DNA of 64,000 bases from NCBI GenBank assembly GCA_000381605.1, contig KB906759.1:477583-541582 (forward strand), read 5' to 3'. This DNA is from Acidobacteriaceae bacterium KBS 89 (GTDB lineage Bacteria > Acidobacteriota > Terriglobia > Terriglobales > Acidobacteriaceae). Of the stretch, positions 43,399 through 52,329 are shown piece after piece. The translations under genes and the position numbers were made by a program. How positions within the stretch are numbered: position 1 is the first letter of the stretch; every line of letters begins with the position of its first letter. The notes beneath the pieces were generated by a model, which worked only from the letters and a program-made list of their open reading frames with translations, made no database searches and was not told where the DNA came from.

Positions 43399-45156
43399 AT
43401 GCGGTCCCGCTTGTTCAGCAAACCGGCGTTGTTCCCAGATGGCGAGTGGCCGCCGTTTCGACAACAAACATCTGTCCATCCAACCTGGATCGTTGTCTGC
43501 GGCCTTGCAGCGGCCTTTGCGCTATCGAGTGGGGAGGCAATGGCTTACCAAGCCCCGCCGAAACAGAGCTTCGTGCAGCATATTCCGCAAACCGGGTCTT
43601 CGATTCGCCTAGTTTTCGAGGCGCCTCCACTCACGTACGACAGCTTGCCAGATGCGCCTCTGCCTGCGATGGAACAAGGCGAGGGTAGCAACTTCGCAGG
43701 CGCTGAGTCAGCGACTGGGGTGTCTGTTTCTCGGACGGGAAGGCCACTGGTTCCACTCAAGGAGTGTCCCTACGATAAGACCAAGGCGCCGGAGTGCCGG
43801 GTGCACTGGCGGCAGTTATTGATCTCTTCGGCAGTGTTCCTCACGTGGCAGAATACCGCCAACGCGTACTCCAGCTACTGGTATCGGCATGAGACGATGA
43901 CCGGAAAGTGGTGGGAGCGCTATGTGAACTCTGTGGTGGGTTACAAGTATTCGGTGTGGGCGGATGGCAATCCCTTTCTTGATGACTATGTTGGGCATCC
44001 GCTGATGGGGTCGATTACGAATGCGCTGTGGATACAGAACGACCCCAAGGGGATGACGCTCGAGTTTTCCAATACGCGCCCCTATTGGATTAGCCGGTTG
44101 CGCGCTATGGGGTTTTCAGCGGTGTACAGCACGCAGTGGAAGCTGGGGCCGATCGGCGAGTCGGGGGTTGGACACAACGGCGACCACTTGGCGTACGAGG
44201 ACGATACCGGCCGCTACAGGAATGAGACGGGGTTTGTCAGTCTGGTGACGACGCCTGTGGGCGGTACGATGTTAACCGTCGCTGAAGATGTGATCGACAA
44301 GAAGGTCGTTCGTCACCTGGAGAACTTCAACAGAAATCCGTTCATGTTGATGGGATACTCGTTCCTGACTCCGGGAAAGACGACGGGCAATCTTCTTCGC
44401 TTTCGACCGCCGTGGTTCCGGGATTCGCGCACGGTGAAGGCGAACTCGTTCTGGAGCGATCCTCCGGAGCCTACTGTGAGTTCTTCGGTCAGTTCTTCGG
44501 AACGGGAAGCATACGGCCGTCCAGGCCCGAATACAGAAGAGATCGTGACGAATGTCTCCGAGACTGCGGTCGTGCGATCGGCAGTGCAACGACCTCCGGT
44601 GCTGCAGTCGCCGCTGCCGGGCGGCACGCATGAGTTGGGAGCATGGTGGGGGCTTTCGCTCATGAGCGGACATCTCTGGGGGGTGGCTGGGGATGTGAAG
44701 TACATGCCGATCGACGTTCGCTACTCCTACCGGTTCCTGTCGCGTGATCGTTGGGCACTTCGCTACTCACCGGAGATTACGGCACTGGCGATGATTGACT
44801 GGCCCACTCCCGAGGGATTGGCTCCGTTCAACCTGCGGAAGCGTTCGTATGGAAGCGGAGTGAGTCCGGAGGGATTTCAGGCGGACTTTTTCCCCCGCAG
44901 CCGGGTGCAGCCATTCCTTAGCAATAATGCAGGTTTTATCTACTTTGCCAACGGGCTGCTGACGCCGCAGGGTTCGAAACTTGTGTACACCGTCGACTTC
45001 GGCGCTGGCGTCAACATCTTTCGCAAGATGACGCAGGTGGTGACGATCGGCTATCGGTATCAGCACCTCTCGAACACAAACAACGGCCTGCATAACGGAA
45101 CGGACGCGAATACGTTTTATGTGGGAGTGTCGCGTTTTCGTACGAAGGGAAAGTAG
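43399..45156 (+). CDS. Secreted protein: DUF3943-like domain fused to PagL-like (lipid A deacylase) barrel
   Basis: 585 residues from the ATG at 43399 (GGAG eight nt upstream). Signal segment TWIVVCGLAAAFALSSGEAMA. Residues about 130-330 resemble DUF3943 (HPLMGSITNALW, TVAEDVIDKKVVRH). A Pro/Ser linker follows. Residues about 430-585 form an acyloxyacyl hydrolase/PagL-like barrel ending in GYRYQHLSNTNNG...FYVGV, with the His-x-Ser pair at 556/558. The PagL glutamate is not clearly placed; an Asp is near. PagL removes a 3-O-acyl chain from lipid A in the outer membrane. Divergent from rodA and convergent with chrA. Confidence 0.75.
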   Translation: MRSRLFSKPALFPDGEWPPFRQQTSVHPTWIVVCGLAAAFALSSGEAMAYQAPPKQSFVQHIPQTGSSIRLVFEAPPLTYDSLPDAPLPAMEQGEGSNFAGAESATGVSVSRTGRPLVPLKECPYDKTKAPECRVHWRQLLISSAVFLTWQNTANAYSSYWYRHETMTGKWWERYVNSVVGYKYSVWADGNPFLDDYVGHPLMGSITNALWIQNDPKGMTLEFSNTRPYWISRLRAMGFSAVYSTQWKLGPIGESGVGHNGDHLAYEDDTGRYRNETGFVSLVTTPVGGTMLTVAEDVIDKKVVRHLENFNRNPFMLMGYSFLTPGKTTGNLLRFRPPWFRDSRTVKANSFWSDPPEPTVSSSVSSSEREAYGRPGPNTEEIVTNVSETAVVRSAVQRPPVLQSPLPGGTHELGAWWGLSLMSGHLWGVAGDVKYMPIDVRYSYRFLSRDRWALRYSPEITALAMIDWPTPEGLAPFNLRKRSYGSGVSPEGFQADFFPRSRVQPFLSNNAGFIYFANGLLTPQGSKLVYTVDFGAGVNIFRKMTQVVTIGYRYQHLSNTNNGLHNGTDANTFYVGVSRFRTKGK

Positions 45157-45173
45157 GGCTAGTTACCCTGAAT

Positions 45174-46388
45174 TCATTGGCTTGAGTGTAGGAGATAGGG
45201 CGAGGCTGCTCCCGCCGCAGCGGTGACGCAGACGACGATCCAGGGGCGCACTTTGCCGACGATTAATGCGAGGAACGCCACCAGAACCAAGACATAGTCG
45301 AGAGGTGCCTTGACAGTGCTTGTCCAGAGCGGCCTGTAGAGCGCGGCGGCTAGGATGCCGACGACGCCAGCATTTACTCCGGCAAGGAGCGATTGCGTGG
45401 TTGGGTCCGCGCGAAGACGGCTCCAAAAGGGCAGGACAGCAACGACGAGAAGAAGGCCGGGCAGGAAGATGGCTGTCAGTGCAATGACCGCGCCAGCGAG
45501 ACCATTGGGTTTCGGGTGGAGGAGCACTCCAAGGTAGGCGGCGAAGGTGAAGAGTGGGCCTGGAAGGGCCTGAGCGCAGCCATAGCCGGCGAGGAAGGTC
45601 GGCGTGCCGATCCATCCGGGGGTGACGGTAGCTTCCTGGAGAAGAGGCAGCACGACGTGTCCGCCGCCAAAGACGAGCGCGCCGGTGAGATAGAAGCCTT
45701 GGAATACGGCTAAGGCCTGGGACGGTCTGGCCGCGAGCACAACAGCAGGTGCGACAAGCAGGAAGAGGAAGAGCGTGATGGCAACGGACGATGCATGGCG
45801 GGGAAGAGAGAGATTGATCCGAGTGGAATGGCGGGGCGCCGTTCCGCGACAAACTATGAGGCCGAGGAAAGCGCTCACGGCGATGGCGGCCAACTGGCTG
45901 AGTGGGCGATGAACGAAGAGGACAATGGAAGCGGCTATGAGTGCGATCGGGCCACGGACGACATCAGGGGTGAGGGTGCGCATCATACCGAGGACCGCTT
46001 GCGCGACTACCGCGACGGCGACAAGTTGAAGTCCGTGAATGATGCCGGAACCCAGACTGCTGTCGAGCAGCGGATGGCCCTCCGCGAGAGCAAACATAAG
46101 TAGGGCGGAGGGTAAAGTAAAGGCGAGCCACGCCGCGAATGCCCCGTGCAGACCTGCTTCCAGCAGACCGATAGTGAAACCCACCTGACTGCTTGCCGGG
46201 CCGGGCAGGGACTGACAGAGGCCTACGACTTCGGCGAAGGCGGCTTCGTCGAGCCAGCGGAGACGCAGAACGAATTCGTCACGGAAGTATCCGATGTGGG
46301 CGATCGGGCCGCCGAATGAGATGCAGCCAAGCCTGAGGAAGCGGAGGAAGACTTCGGCGACCGAGGCTTTCTGTCTTCCGCCTGGCAT
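45174..46388 (-). CDS. chrA: Chromate efflux transporter family protein (CHR, two-domain)
   Basis: 404 residues: two homologous halves. The first has FLRLGCISFGGPIAHIGYF and LCQSLPGPASSQVGFTIG, the second has FYLTGALVFGGGHVVLPLL and GYGCAQALPGPLFTFAAYLG, both CHR-domain signatures, with about ten hydrophobic segments. ChrA exports chromate; relatives may move sulfate or other oxyanions. It starts 10 nt after mrdA, so it is cotranscribed with the cell-elongation genes, an unusual setting. Confidence 0.92.
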   Translation of the reverse strand: MPGGRQKASVAEVFLRFLRLGCISFGGPIAHIGYFRDEFVLRLRWLDEAAFAEVVGLCQSLPGPASSQVGFTIGLLEAGLHGAFAAWLAFTLPSALLMFALAEGHPLLDSSLGSGIIHGLQLVAVAVVAQAVLGMMRTLTPDVVRGPIALIAASIVLFVHRPLSQLAAIAVSAFLGLIVCRGTAPRHSTRINLSLPRHASSVAITLFLFLLVAPAVVLAARPSQALAVFQGFYLTGALVFGGGHVVLPLLQEATVTPGWIGTPTFLAGYGCAQALPGPLFTFAAYLGVLLHPKPNGLAGAVIALTAIFLPGLLLVVAVLPFWSRLRADPTTQSLLAGVNAGVVGILAAALYRPLWTSTVKAPLDYVLVLVAFLALIVGKVRPWIVVCVTAAAGAASPYLLHSSQ

Positions 46389-46398
46389 AGTCGTTGCT

Positions 46399-48333
46399 TC
46401 AGGGAGTTGCAGAAGCAGGGCCGCCCGACACGGATGGAGATACAGCTGCCGTTGTGGCCGGCTTAGGGACCTCGGCGATGCGGAGATTGTTGTCGCGCTT
46501 GCGTTGTTTGGTCACAAAGGCATTGATGACCTGGGCGGCGAGCTTGGCTGAGTTATTGCCCCAGTAGCCGTGCTCCCAAAGAACGGCGACGACGATGTCG
46601 GGATTGCGCCGGGGCGCCATGCCTACGAACCAGGCGTTGGGGATTGTGCTTTTGTTTGTGCTGTTTTTTACGCGTCCGCCGACGACGTCGGCCGTGCCGG
46701 TTTTACCCGCGAAGTCTACGCCCTCGAGGTGGGCGATATAAGCAGTGCCGATAGGGCTGCTGGTGACGTTGGCCATCGCGTCGGTAATGAGCTGCCAGTT
46801 TTCGGGGGAGAGTGGGATGGTCGCGTCGCCTGAGCCGGGAAAGTTCTCGCGGATGGCCTGGAGCATCTCGGGTGGAACTTCGTCGGGGAAGATGACGTGC
46901 GGGCGCCGTAGGACTCCGCCGTTCGCGATGCCGCTGAGCGCGCGGGCGAGTTGGATGGGAGTCGCGGTGACCGCCCCCTGTCCGATGCCGACCGAGATCG
47001 TCTCCCCGGCATACCACTTTTCGTGCTGGGTCTTTAGTTTCCAGAGTGTGGACGGCATGTTGCCGGTGGCCTCATCGGGTAAATCGATGCCGGTCTTCTG
47101 GGCGAAGCCGAGTGAGGTCGCGTACTTGGCCATGGTGTCGATACCGAGCCGATTGGCTAGCGTGTAATAGAAGGTGTCGCAGGAGTATGGGATGGCGTTG
47201 TTGATGTCGACCATGCCGTGGTTCCTGTCGCAGCTGAAGAAGTGCCCGTAGAAGGTGGCTCCCCCATTACACGGGACGTGCATGGACTGGGCGAGGCCCT
47301 CCTGCAGACCGGCGACCGACATCACGATCTTGAAGGTGCTGCCGGGGGCTAGCTGGGCCTGAATGCTCTTGTTGAGCAGCGGGTGGTCGGGGTTGTTGAG
47401 GATTTCGTTCCAGTAATTCTTCGTGAGGCGGACGGCGAATTGGTTGGGGTCGAAGGTGGGACGCGAGGCCATGGCGAGAATTTCGCCGGTGTGGGGATCC
47501 ATGGCGACGATGGCGCCGATCTTGCCTTCGAGGACCCTTTCGGCGGCCATCTGGATGTCGAGGTCAATGGTGAGCTTCAGGTCTTTGCCTGGGATTGCAA
47601 GCTCCTGGCCTAGATGACCGAGTTCTTTCCCGTGGCTGTTGACGATGACGTCACGGCTGCCATCGGTACCGCGGAGGAGGGCGTCGTAGGTGGCCTCGAC
47701 GCCGGAACGGCCGACGACATCGCCAGGAGAGTAGAGGGAGTAACGGTCGTCGTTGGCAAGCATCTGTTCGGAGACCTCGCCGACGTAGCCGATGAGGTGA
47801 GCGGCGAAGCCGTCGCTGGGATAGAGGCGGCGCTGCTCGTCGAGGGTTTCGAGTTCGGGGAGTTCGTCCCGATGGGCGGCGATGAAGGCCTGCTCGTCAG
47901 GAGTGATGTCCTGCTTGAGGGGAATGGGCTGGTATTTGGGGGCGATCTGATAACGGCGGAGTGTTGCCTGAATCTGCTCAGGGGAGATGTGGAGACCCTT
48001 GGAGATGAGGGGAAGATCAGCGTCGAGATCTTTGACCTGCTCGCGAAGGAGGTAACAGGTGACGGATGGGTAGTTGTCGACGAGGAGGCGACCTTCGCGG
48101 TCGAAGAGTTTGCCGCGGGGGGCGAGGATGGGGACTTTGCGGACGCGATTGGCTTCGGCGAGAGATCGGAAGTTCTCCGAGTTGAGCACCTGAAGGCGCC
48201 AGAGGCCGACGAGCAAAACTGCGAGAATGAGCGCGACGAGGTATTGGACTGAGTGGAGCTTGCCGATGGGCAGCTTTTCCGCTTTGCCGTTGGGGCCGAC
48301 GTTCTGGGCTTCCGAATGGTGGGATGGTTCCAT
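46399..48333 (-). CDS. mrdA: Penicillin-binding protein 2 (transpeptidase)
   Basis: 644 residues. An N-terminal membrane segment (VQYLVALILAVLLVGLW) leads into the pedestal domain. The transpeptidase motifs are S-x-x-K in APGSTFKIVM, the SxN-type motif in the CDTFYY region, and KTGTADVVGG. A conserved NPNAWFVG-like sequence (NAWFVGMAPR) is present. PBP2 crosslinks peptidoglycan with RodA in the elongasome. The C-terminal tail is Ala/Ser/Pro-rich. It lies 88 nt after mreD. Confidence 0.96.
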   Translation of the reverse strand: MEPSHHSEAQNVGPNGKAEKLPIGKLHSVQYLVALILAVLLVGLWRLQVLNSENFRSLAEANRVRKVPILAPRGKLFDREGRLLVDNYPSVTCYLLREQVKDLDADLPLISKGLHISPEQIQATLRRYQIAPKYQPIPLKQDITPDEQAFIAAHRDELPELETLDEQRRLYPSDGFAAHLIGYVGEVSEQMLANDDRYSLYSPGDVVGRSGVEATYDALLRGTDGSRDVIVNSHGKELGHLGQELAIPGKDLKLTIDLDIQMAAERVLEGKIGAIVAMDPHTGEILAMASRPTFDPNQFAVRLTKNYWNEILNNPDHPLLNKSIQAQLAPGSTFKIVMSVAGLQEGLAQSMHVPCNGGATFYGHFFSCDRNHGMVDINNAIPYSCDTFYYTLANRLGIDTMAKYATSLGFAQKTGIDLPDEATGNMPSTLWKLKTQHEKWYAGETISVGIGQGAVTATPIQLARALSGIANGGVLRRPHVIFPDEVPPEMLQAIRENFPGSGDATIPLSPENWQLITDAMANVTSSPIGTAYIAHLEGVDFAGKTGTADVVGGRVKNSTNKSTIPNAWFVGMAPRRNPDIVVAVLWEHGYWGNNSAKLAAQVINAFVTKQRKRDNNLRIAEVPKPATTAAVSPSVSGGPASATP

Positions 48334-48421
48334 GTTTGATGTCAGTTTACGACCGGCTGTGTTGGGTTGGCTTTACCACTTGTGTATCAGGGTCATTCGT
48401 TAGACGGTTGAAATGTTGCTT

Positions 48422-48946
48422 TTACTCGCGGCGTTTGGTGTTATCGAGCAGGAAGAAAATGGGCAGGGCCACTGCTGTGTTGATCGCGGCGCGAAGAAGC
48501 TCGTGAAGCCACTGAATGTGAAAGTTAGCGTTGCCGAGCAGACGGTGATTGATAAGGAAGATCAGGAAACTGTTCAGGATGAAGAAGCCGAAGTTGATGA
48601 AGATACGGGTCGTAAGGTTCTCTACGTCGATCTGAATGCCGATACTGGCGGCGATGTAGCCAATCACGGATTTAGCCATTCCATTAACGCCGATGAAGGG
48701 GTTGCTGAGGGAGTCCTGAAGCAGGCCGATTGCAGCCCCGGTAAGAGTGCCGGCGATGGGATTGCGCCGGGAGACGGCGAAGAAGACGGTAACGATAAGC
48801 GGAAGATCAAGGATGGAGAGTTTGGGAAAGGGTTTGGGAAGAAGGGCCTGCAGGAGTATCGCGCCCAATGGCACCAGAATCGCGACGGCGGGTGAGAAGC
48901 TGTGTTGCTCGAGTTCTCGACGTGATGTGTAGCTGCGGGTGGCCAT
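48422..48946 (-). CDS. mreD: Rod shape-determining protein MreD
   Basis: 174 residues with five or six hydrophobic segments. Sequence VAILVPLGAILLQALLPK at the N-terminus and the motif AGTLTGAAIGLLQDSLSN are typical of MreD. It is an inner-membrane scaffold linking MreC, MreB and PBP2. Between mreC and mrdA in the usual order. Confidence 0.92.
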   Translation of the reverse strand: MATRSYTSRRELEQHSFSPAVAILVPLGAILLQALLPKPFPKLSILDLPLIVTVFFAVSRRNPIAGTLTGAAIGLLQDSLSNPFIGVNGMAKSVIGYIAASIGIQIDVENLTTRIFINFGFFILNSFLIFLINHRLLGNANFHIQWLHELLRAAINTAVALPIFFLLDNTKRRE

Positions 48947-49001
48947 AGGGCAGAGGCTAATTTTTTAGTGGCTAGTGATTTAGTTCGGCTGGCGGTGCGT
49001 G

Positions 49002-50300
49002 CTAGGGTTGAGGGTTTGGAGGTTGGGCTGCGTCTGTCTGTGGTTGCGGCTTGCGAGGCTTTGTAGTGGCCGGTTGGTCGGTGGGTGGGGGCTGGTTGGT
49101 TGTTGTGGGTGGAGGCGCTATGGTCGTTGGATTGTTTCTTTCGGCTGCGCCGGGTTTTAAGTCGGCTGCCGGAGGCGTCGAGCCGCTGGTGTACCGGTCG
49201 GGGCGGATGGTTGGAACCGGTTTGGGGACAACGCCGCCGGGAACGGGTGCGCCCGGTGTGCCTGGGGTCGGTTGGTTAGTGTCGGGATGGTCGGGATCGT
49301 GGAGGCTGGGAAGACGGTCGGCGACGATCTGGGCGGCAGACTTCGCTGCTGCCTCAGCGGCCTGCTGGTCGGCGAGTTGTTTTGCTGCTGCGGCCTGTGC
49401 CTCGGCCGTTGCGGCCCCCACCGCAAGATCATGCTGGGCGGGAAGAGGTAGTGTGGGTTGTGTGCCGGTGATGATCAGAACCTCTTCGAGCTGGTTGAGG
49501 TTGGCCGCAGGCTGGAGCTGAATGAGGGTGTAGGGCTGATGATCCGGATCGGTTTTGATCGACTCGATTGTGCCGACGGGAAGACCGCGTGGGTAGACTT
49601 GATCGCCACCTGATGTGAGAACCTGCTCGCCGGGCTTGATTCGGGAGTCGGGGGTTAAATTGTTGATCAGAATCTGGCCGGTCGTACTCCCGCGAAGGAT
49701 AGCGCGGAGGCGCGTGCTGGATAGGACAACGCCAGCACCTGAGCTCTGATCGTTGATGAGGAGGACTTGAGCGGTATGGGGGAAGACGTCACGGAGCTTG
49801 CCGATGATGCCATCGGGTGTGATGACGGCCTGGTCCGGCTTGAGGCCGTCCTTTGAGCCTTTGTCGATGTAGAGGATTCGGGAGAGATCGCTTCCGCTGG
49901 TGCCGATGACCTGAGCGGCAACGGTTGCGGCGACATAGTGCTGTTGGAAGTCGAGGAGGGCCTGGAGGCGATGACCCTGGATGGCGTCTTCGGAGAGCGC
50001 AGCCTGCTCGAGACGGAGGCGGGCGATCTCCTCCTGAAGGTCGCGGTTTTGCTGGCGCGCGTGGCGCAGGTCGACGTAGTTCGACCAACCGTGGCGAAGG
50101 TTGTAGCCAAAGCCGTGGAAGAACCGCTCAAACGGGGTGACTGCCGAGACCGCCCAGTAGCGAAGAAGGGTAACGCTAGTGCCGTCGGGCGCACCGGGAT
50201 CGACGGGCCGGCGAACCTGAACGGCAAGGCCGATGGTCTGGGCGAGTAGTATCGCAACCAGAACCAGAACATTTTTAAAGCGTGTAACGAAAGATTCCAT
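49002..50300 (-). CDS. mreC: Rod shape-determining protein MreC with long Pro-rich tail
   Basis: 432 residues. A membrane segment at about 10-28, then a coiled coil (DLRHARQQNRDLQEEIARLRLE), then the beta-barrel domain with DKGSKDGLKPDQAVITPDGIIG and QVYPRGLPVGTIESI. From about residue 290 a low-complexity Ala/Gln tail turns into a Pro/Thr-rich tail of about 100 residues, unusual for MreC. The protein is periplasmic and organises PBP2/RodA. First gene of the minus-strand mreC-mreD-mrdA-chrA set. Confidence 0.94.
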   Translation of the reverse strand: MESFVTRFKNVLVLVAILLAQTIGLAVQVRRPVDPGAPDGTSVTLLRYWAVSAVTPFERFFHGFGYNLRHGWSNYVDLRHARQQNRDLQEEIARLRLEQAALSEDAIQGHRLQALLDFQQHYVAATVAAQVIGTSGSDLSRILYIDKGSKDGLKPDQAVITPDGIIGKLRDVFPHTAQVLLINDQSSGAGVVLSSTRLRAILRGSTTGQILINNLTPDSRIKPGEQVLTSGGDQVYPRGLPVGTIESIKTDPDHQPYTLIQLQPAANLNQLEEVLIITGTQPTLPLPAQHDLAVGAATAEAQAAAAKQLADQQAAEAAAKSAAQIVADRLPSLHDPDHPDTNQPTPGTPGAPVPGGVVPKPVPTIRPDRYTSGSTPPAADLKPGAAERNNPTTIAPPPTTTNQPPPTDQPATTKPRKPQPQTDAAQPPNPQP

Positions 50301-50453
50301 GCGCTAGGAATGATTATCTGCGAATTGGCGCGCTGGCGGAGGTGGCGGGGTGGATGCGGAGGGCAACTTTTTTCAGGGTCTTCGCCGGAACCAATGCTGG
50401 ATTGGGAACGTACCGCTAGCAGACCCTGGACCTGAATTTGTGTGAGGTGTGCG

Positions 50454-51071
50454 ATGCTGCGTTTTGCGCTTCTTGTGATCGTGCTGATTGTTCCACAACA
50501 AGGGGCGGTTCAACCGTCGCAGACCGGCGCCGGGAATGCTGTGGCGGAAGGCCCAAATTACACGGCGAATGGTGAGTTGAAGATGCCGGAGCGATACCGA
50601 GAGTGGATCTTTCTTACCTCCGGAGTGGACATGAGCTATAGCCCGAATGCGGCAATGGCGGGACATTCGATGTTCGACAATGTGTTTGTCAATCCATCTG
50701 CCCACCGCGCGTTTCTGGAAACGGGGACGTGGCCCGACAAGACGACGCTGGTACTGGAGATCCGCGGATCCGAGGGGGCGAGTTCAATCAACAAACGCGG
50801 GCATACGCAGTCGCCCGAGATCATGGGGTTGGAGGTCCATGTGAAGGATGCAAAACTGGAGGGTGGGTGGGGGTTCTACGAGTTTGATGGACCAAAGAGC
50901 GCGAAGGTGATTAAGCGCCCGGCAGGCTGTTACGAGTGCCATGAGGGACATGCTGCGGTGGATACGACCTTTGTTCAGTTCTATCCGACGCTGTTGGGTT
51001 TGGCGAAGTCAAAAGGGACCCTCAGTGCGGCGTATCTAAAGGAGATGGGCGCGGCGGCGGGGAGCAAGTAG
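50454..51071 (+). CDS. Cytochrome P460-like haem protein
   Basis: 205 residues from the ATG at 50454. Signal peptide LRFALLVIVLIVPQQGAV. The c-type haem motif is CYECH near residue 166, followed by AAVDTTFVQFYPTLL, the cytochrome P460 C-terminal pattern. The mature part has YREWIFLTSGVDMSY and FDNVFVNPSAHRAFLETG. Family members oxidise hydroxylamine or nitric oxide, but many environmental ones have unknown roles. Single gene, divergent from mreC. Confidence 0.88.
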   Translation: MLRFALLVIVLIVPQQGAVQPSQTGAGNAVAEGPNYTANGELKMPERYREWIFLTSGVDMSYSPNAAMAGHSMFDNVFVNPSAHRAFLETGTWPDKTTLVLEIRGSEGASSINKRGHTQSPEIMGLEVHVKDAKLEGGWGFYEFDGPKSAKVIKRPAGCYECHEGHAAVDTTFVQFYPTLLGLAKSKGTLSAAYLKEMGAAAGSK

Positions 51072-51118
51072 CGAGATGGAGATTGGAGCGCCGTGAATAC
51101 CGCTCCAATCAAGACAGG

Positions 51119-52219
51119 TTATTTGGGCTGGAAGAGCAGCGGCGTGAAATGAATCAGGTTGTCGCGCCAGACCAGCCAGGTGTGCAGGCCCGGAGTTTCG
51201 ATCTCCGTCACCGGCATATCCTTCGTTTTGAGGAACGCGACCAGTTTGCGATTGGGTTCGATGAGCGAATCCTCGGTCCCGCAGGCAATCCAGAGCAGAC
51301 GAAGGTTGGCTGTTTTGGGGTCGAGCGATGCTAGCTTTTGCGTGTAGTCGAGAGCATGGACGGCGGAGCTGAAGCCACCGACCCAGGCGAACTGTCCGGT
51401 GTGGGTGAGGCCGAGTTCTAGACTTTCCAGCCCGCCCATCGAAAGGCCGACGATCGCCCGGTCGTTGCGGTCGTTGGAGACGTGGTATTCGGACTCGACG
51501 CGGGGCAGCACTTCGTTAAGGAGAGCGCTGGTGAAGAGATCGGTGTTGTGATCGATGGCAGCGGGATCTTTCCAAACGCTGTAGTTGTGGACAAATGACA
51601 TGTCGCCGTAGCCGAGAGGCATCACGACGACCATGGGCTTGATTTTGCCTGCAGCGAGCAGGTTATCGAGGATGAGGTTGGCGTGACCGACTTCGGTCCA
51701 TCCAGCGTCAAAGTCGCTCCAGCCATGGAGAAGATAAAGAACTGGGTAAGGACTTTTGGCCTTGTCATCGTAGCCGGGAGGCGTATAGACAAAGTAGGCG
51801 CTTTGATTGTTGGGAAGGCCGAGAACAGTGCTGCTCGTGTAGAAGTGACGATGCAATGAGCCGTGAGGAACATTGGTGTCTTCCCAGGGCTGAGGGGTGT
51901 CGCCCGGCACCGTGAACAGATTGGAGACGTTCACCAGATTGAGGGTGAAGCGAGGATTCACGGGATCGAATCGACGGTCGCCGTCGGCTTCGAAGTGATA
52001 GCCATAAATCTCAGGCGCAAGTGGTTGGGTGGTGACGGTCCATACCCCGGTCGCGCCTTTTTCCATGGGGATTGGCTTGGCGACACCATCAAGGGCCAGC
52101 GAGACCTTAGTGGCCGAGGCAGCCATATAAGAGAAGGTGACGCTGCGGTCGGGGTGGATGTCTATGGAGCGGAAGCGGACCGGGGCTTGAGCGGCCAGAA
52201 AGAGCGGCGCACAAAGCAA
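51119..52219 (-). CDS. Secreted enterochelin-esterase-like alpha/beta hydrolase
   Basis: 366 residues as drawn from the TTG at 52219. An N-terminal immunoglobulin-like (CBM48/E-set) domain is followed by an esterase D/feruloyl esterase-type catalytic domain: PVLYLLHGWSD, the nucleophile elbow VGLSMGGLE, an Asp region (LLWIACGTED) and the His in GLHTWLVW. The hydrophobic signal sequence continues upstream of this TTG (RFTRIVALFFLL in the same frame), but no ATG, GTG or TTG lies there before a stop at 52280. A rare start codon or a sequence error is therefore likely. Confidence 0.82.
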   Translation of the reverse strand: MLCAPLFLAAQAPVRFRSIDIHPDRSVTFSYMAASATKVSLALDGVAKPIPMEKGATGVWTVTTQPLAPEIYGYHFEADGDRRFDPVNPRFTLNLVNVSNLFTVPGDTPQPWEDTNVPHGSLHRHFYTSSTVLGLPNNQSAYFVYTPPGYDDKAKSPYPVLYLLHGWSDFDAGWTEVGHANLILDNLLAAGKIKPMVVVMPLGYGDMSFVHNYSVWKDPAAIDHNTDLFTSALLNEVLPRVESEYHVSNDRNDRAIVGLSMGGLESLELGLTHTGQFAWVGGFSSAVHALDYTQKLASLDPKTANLRLLWIACGTEDSLIEPNRKLVAFLKTKDMPVTEIETPGLHTWLVWRDNLIHFTPLLFQPK

Positions 52220-52329
52220 GAAGAAGAGAGCGACGATTCTGGTAAATCTGCAGCCATGACGAGAACCATATGCGCCAGTTTAGCCGAGAGGCGCAATCGC
52301 AGCATGGCTTACAGCGCATAATAAGGGGA

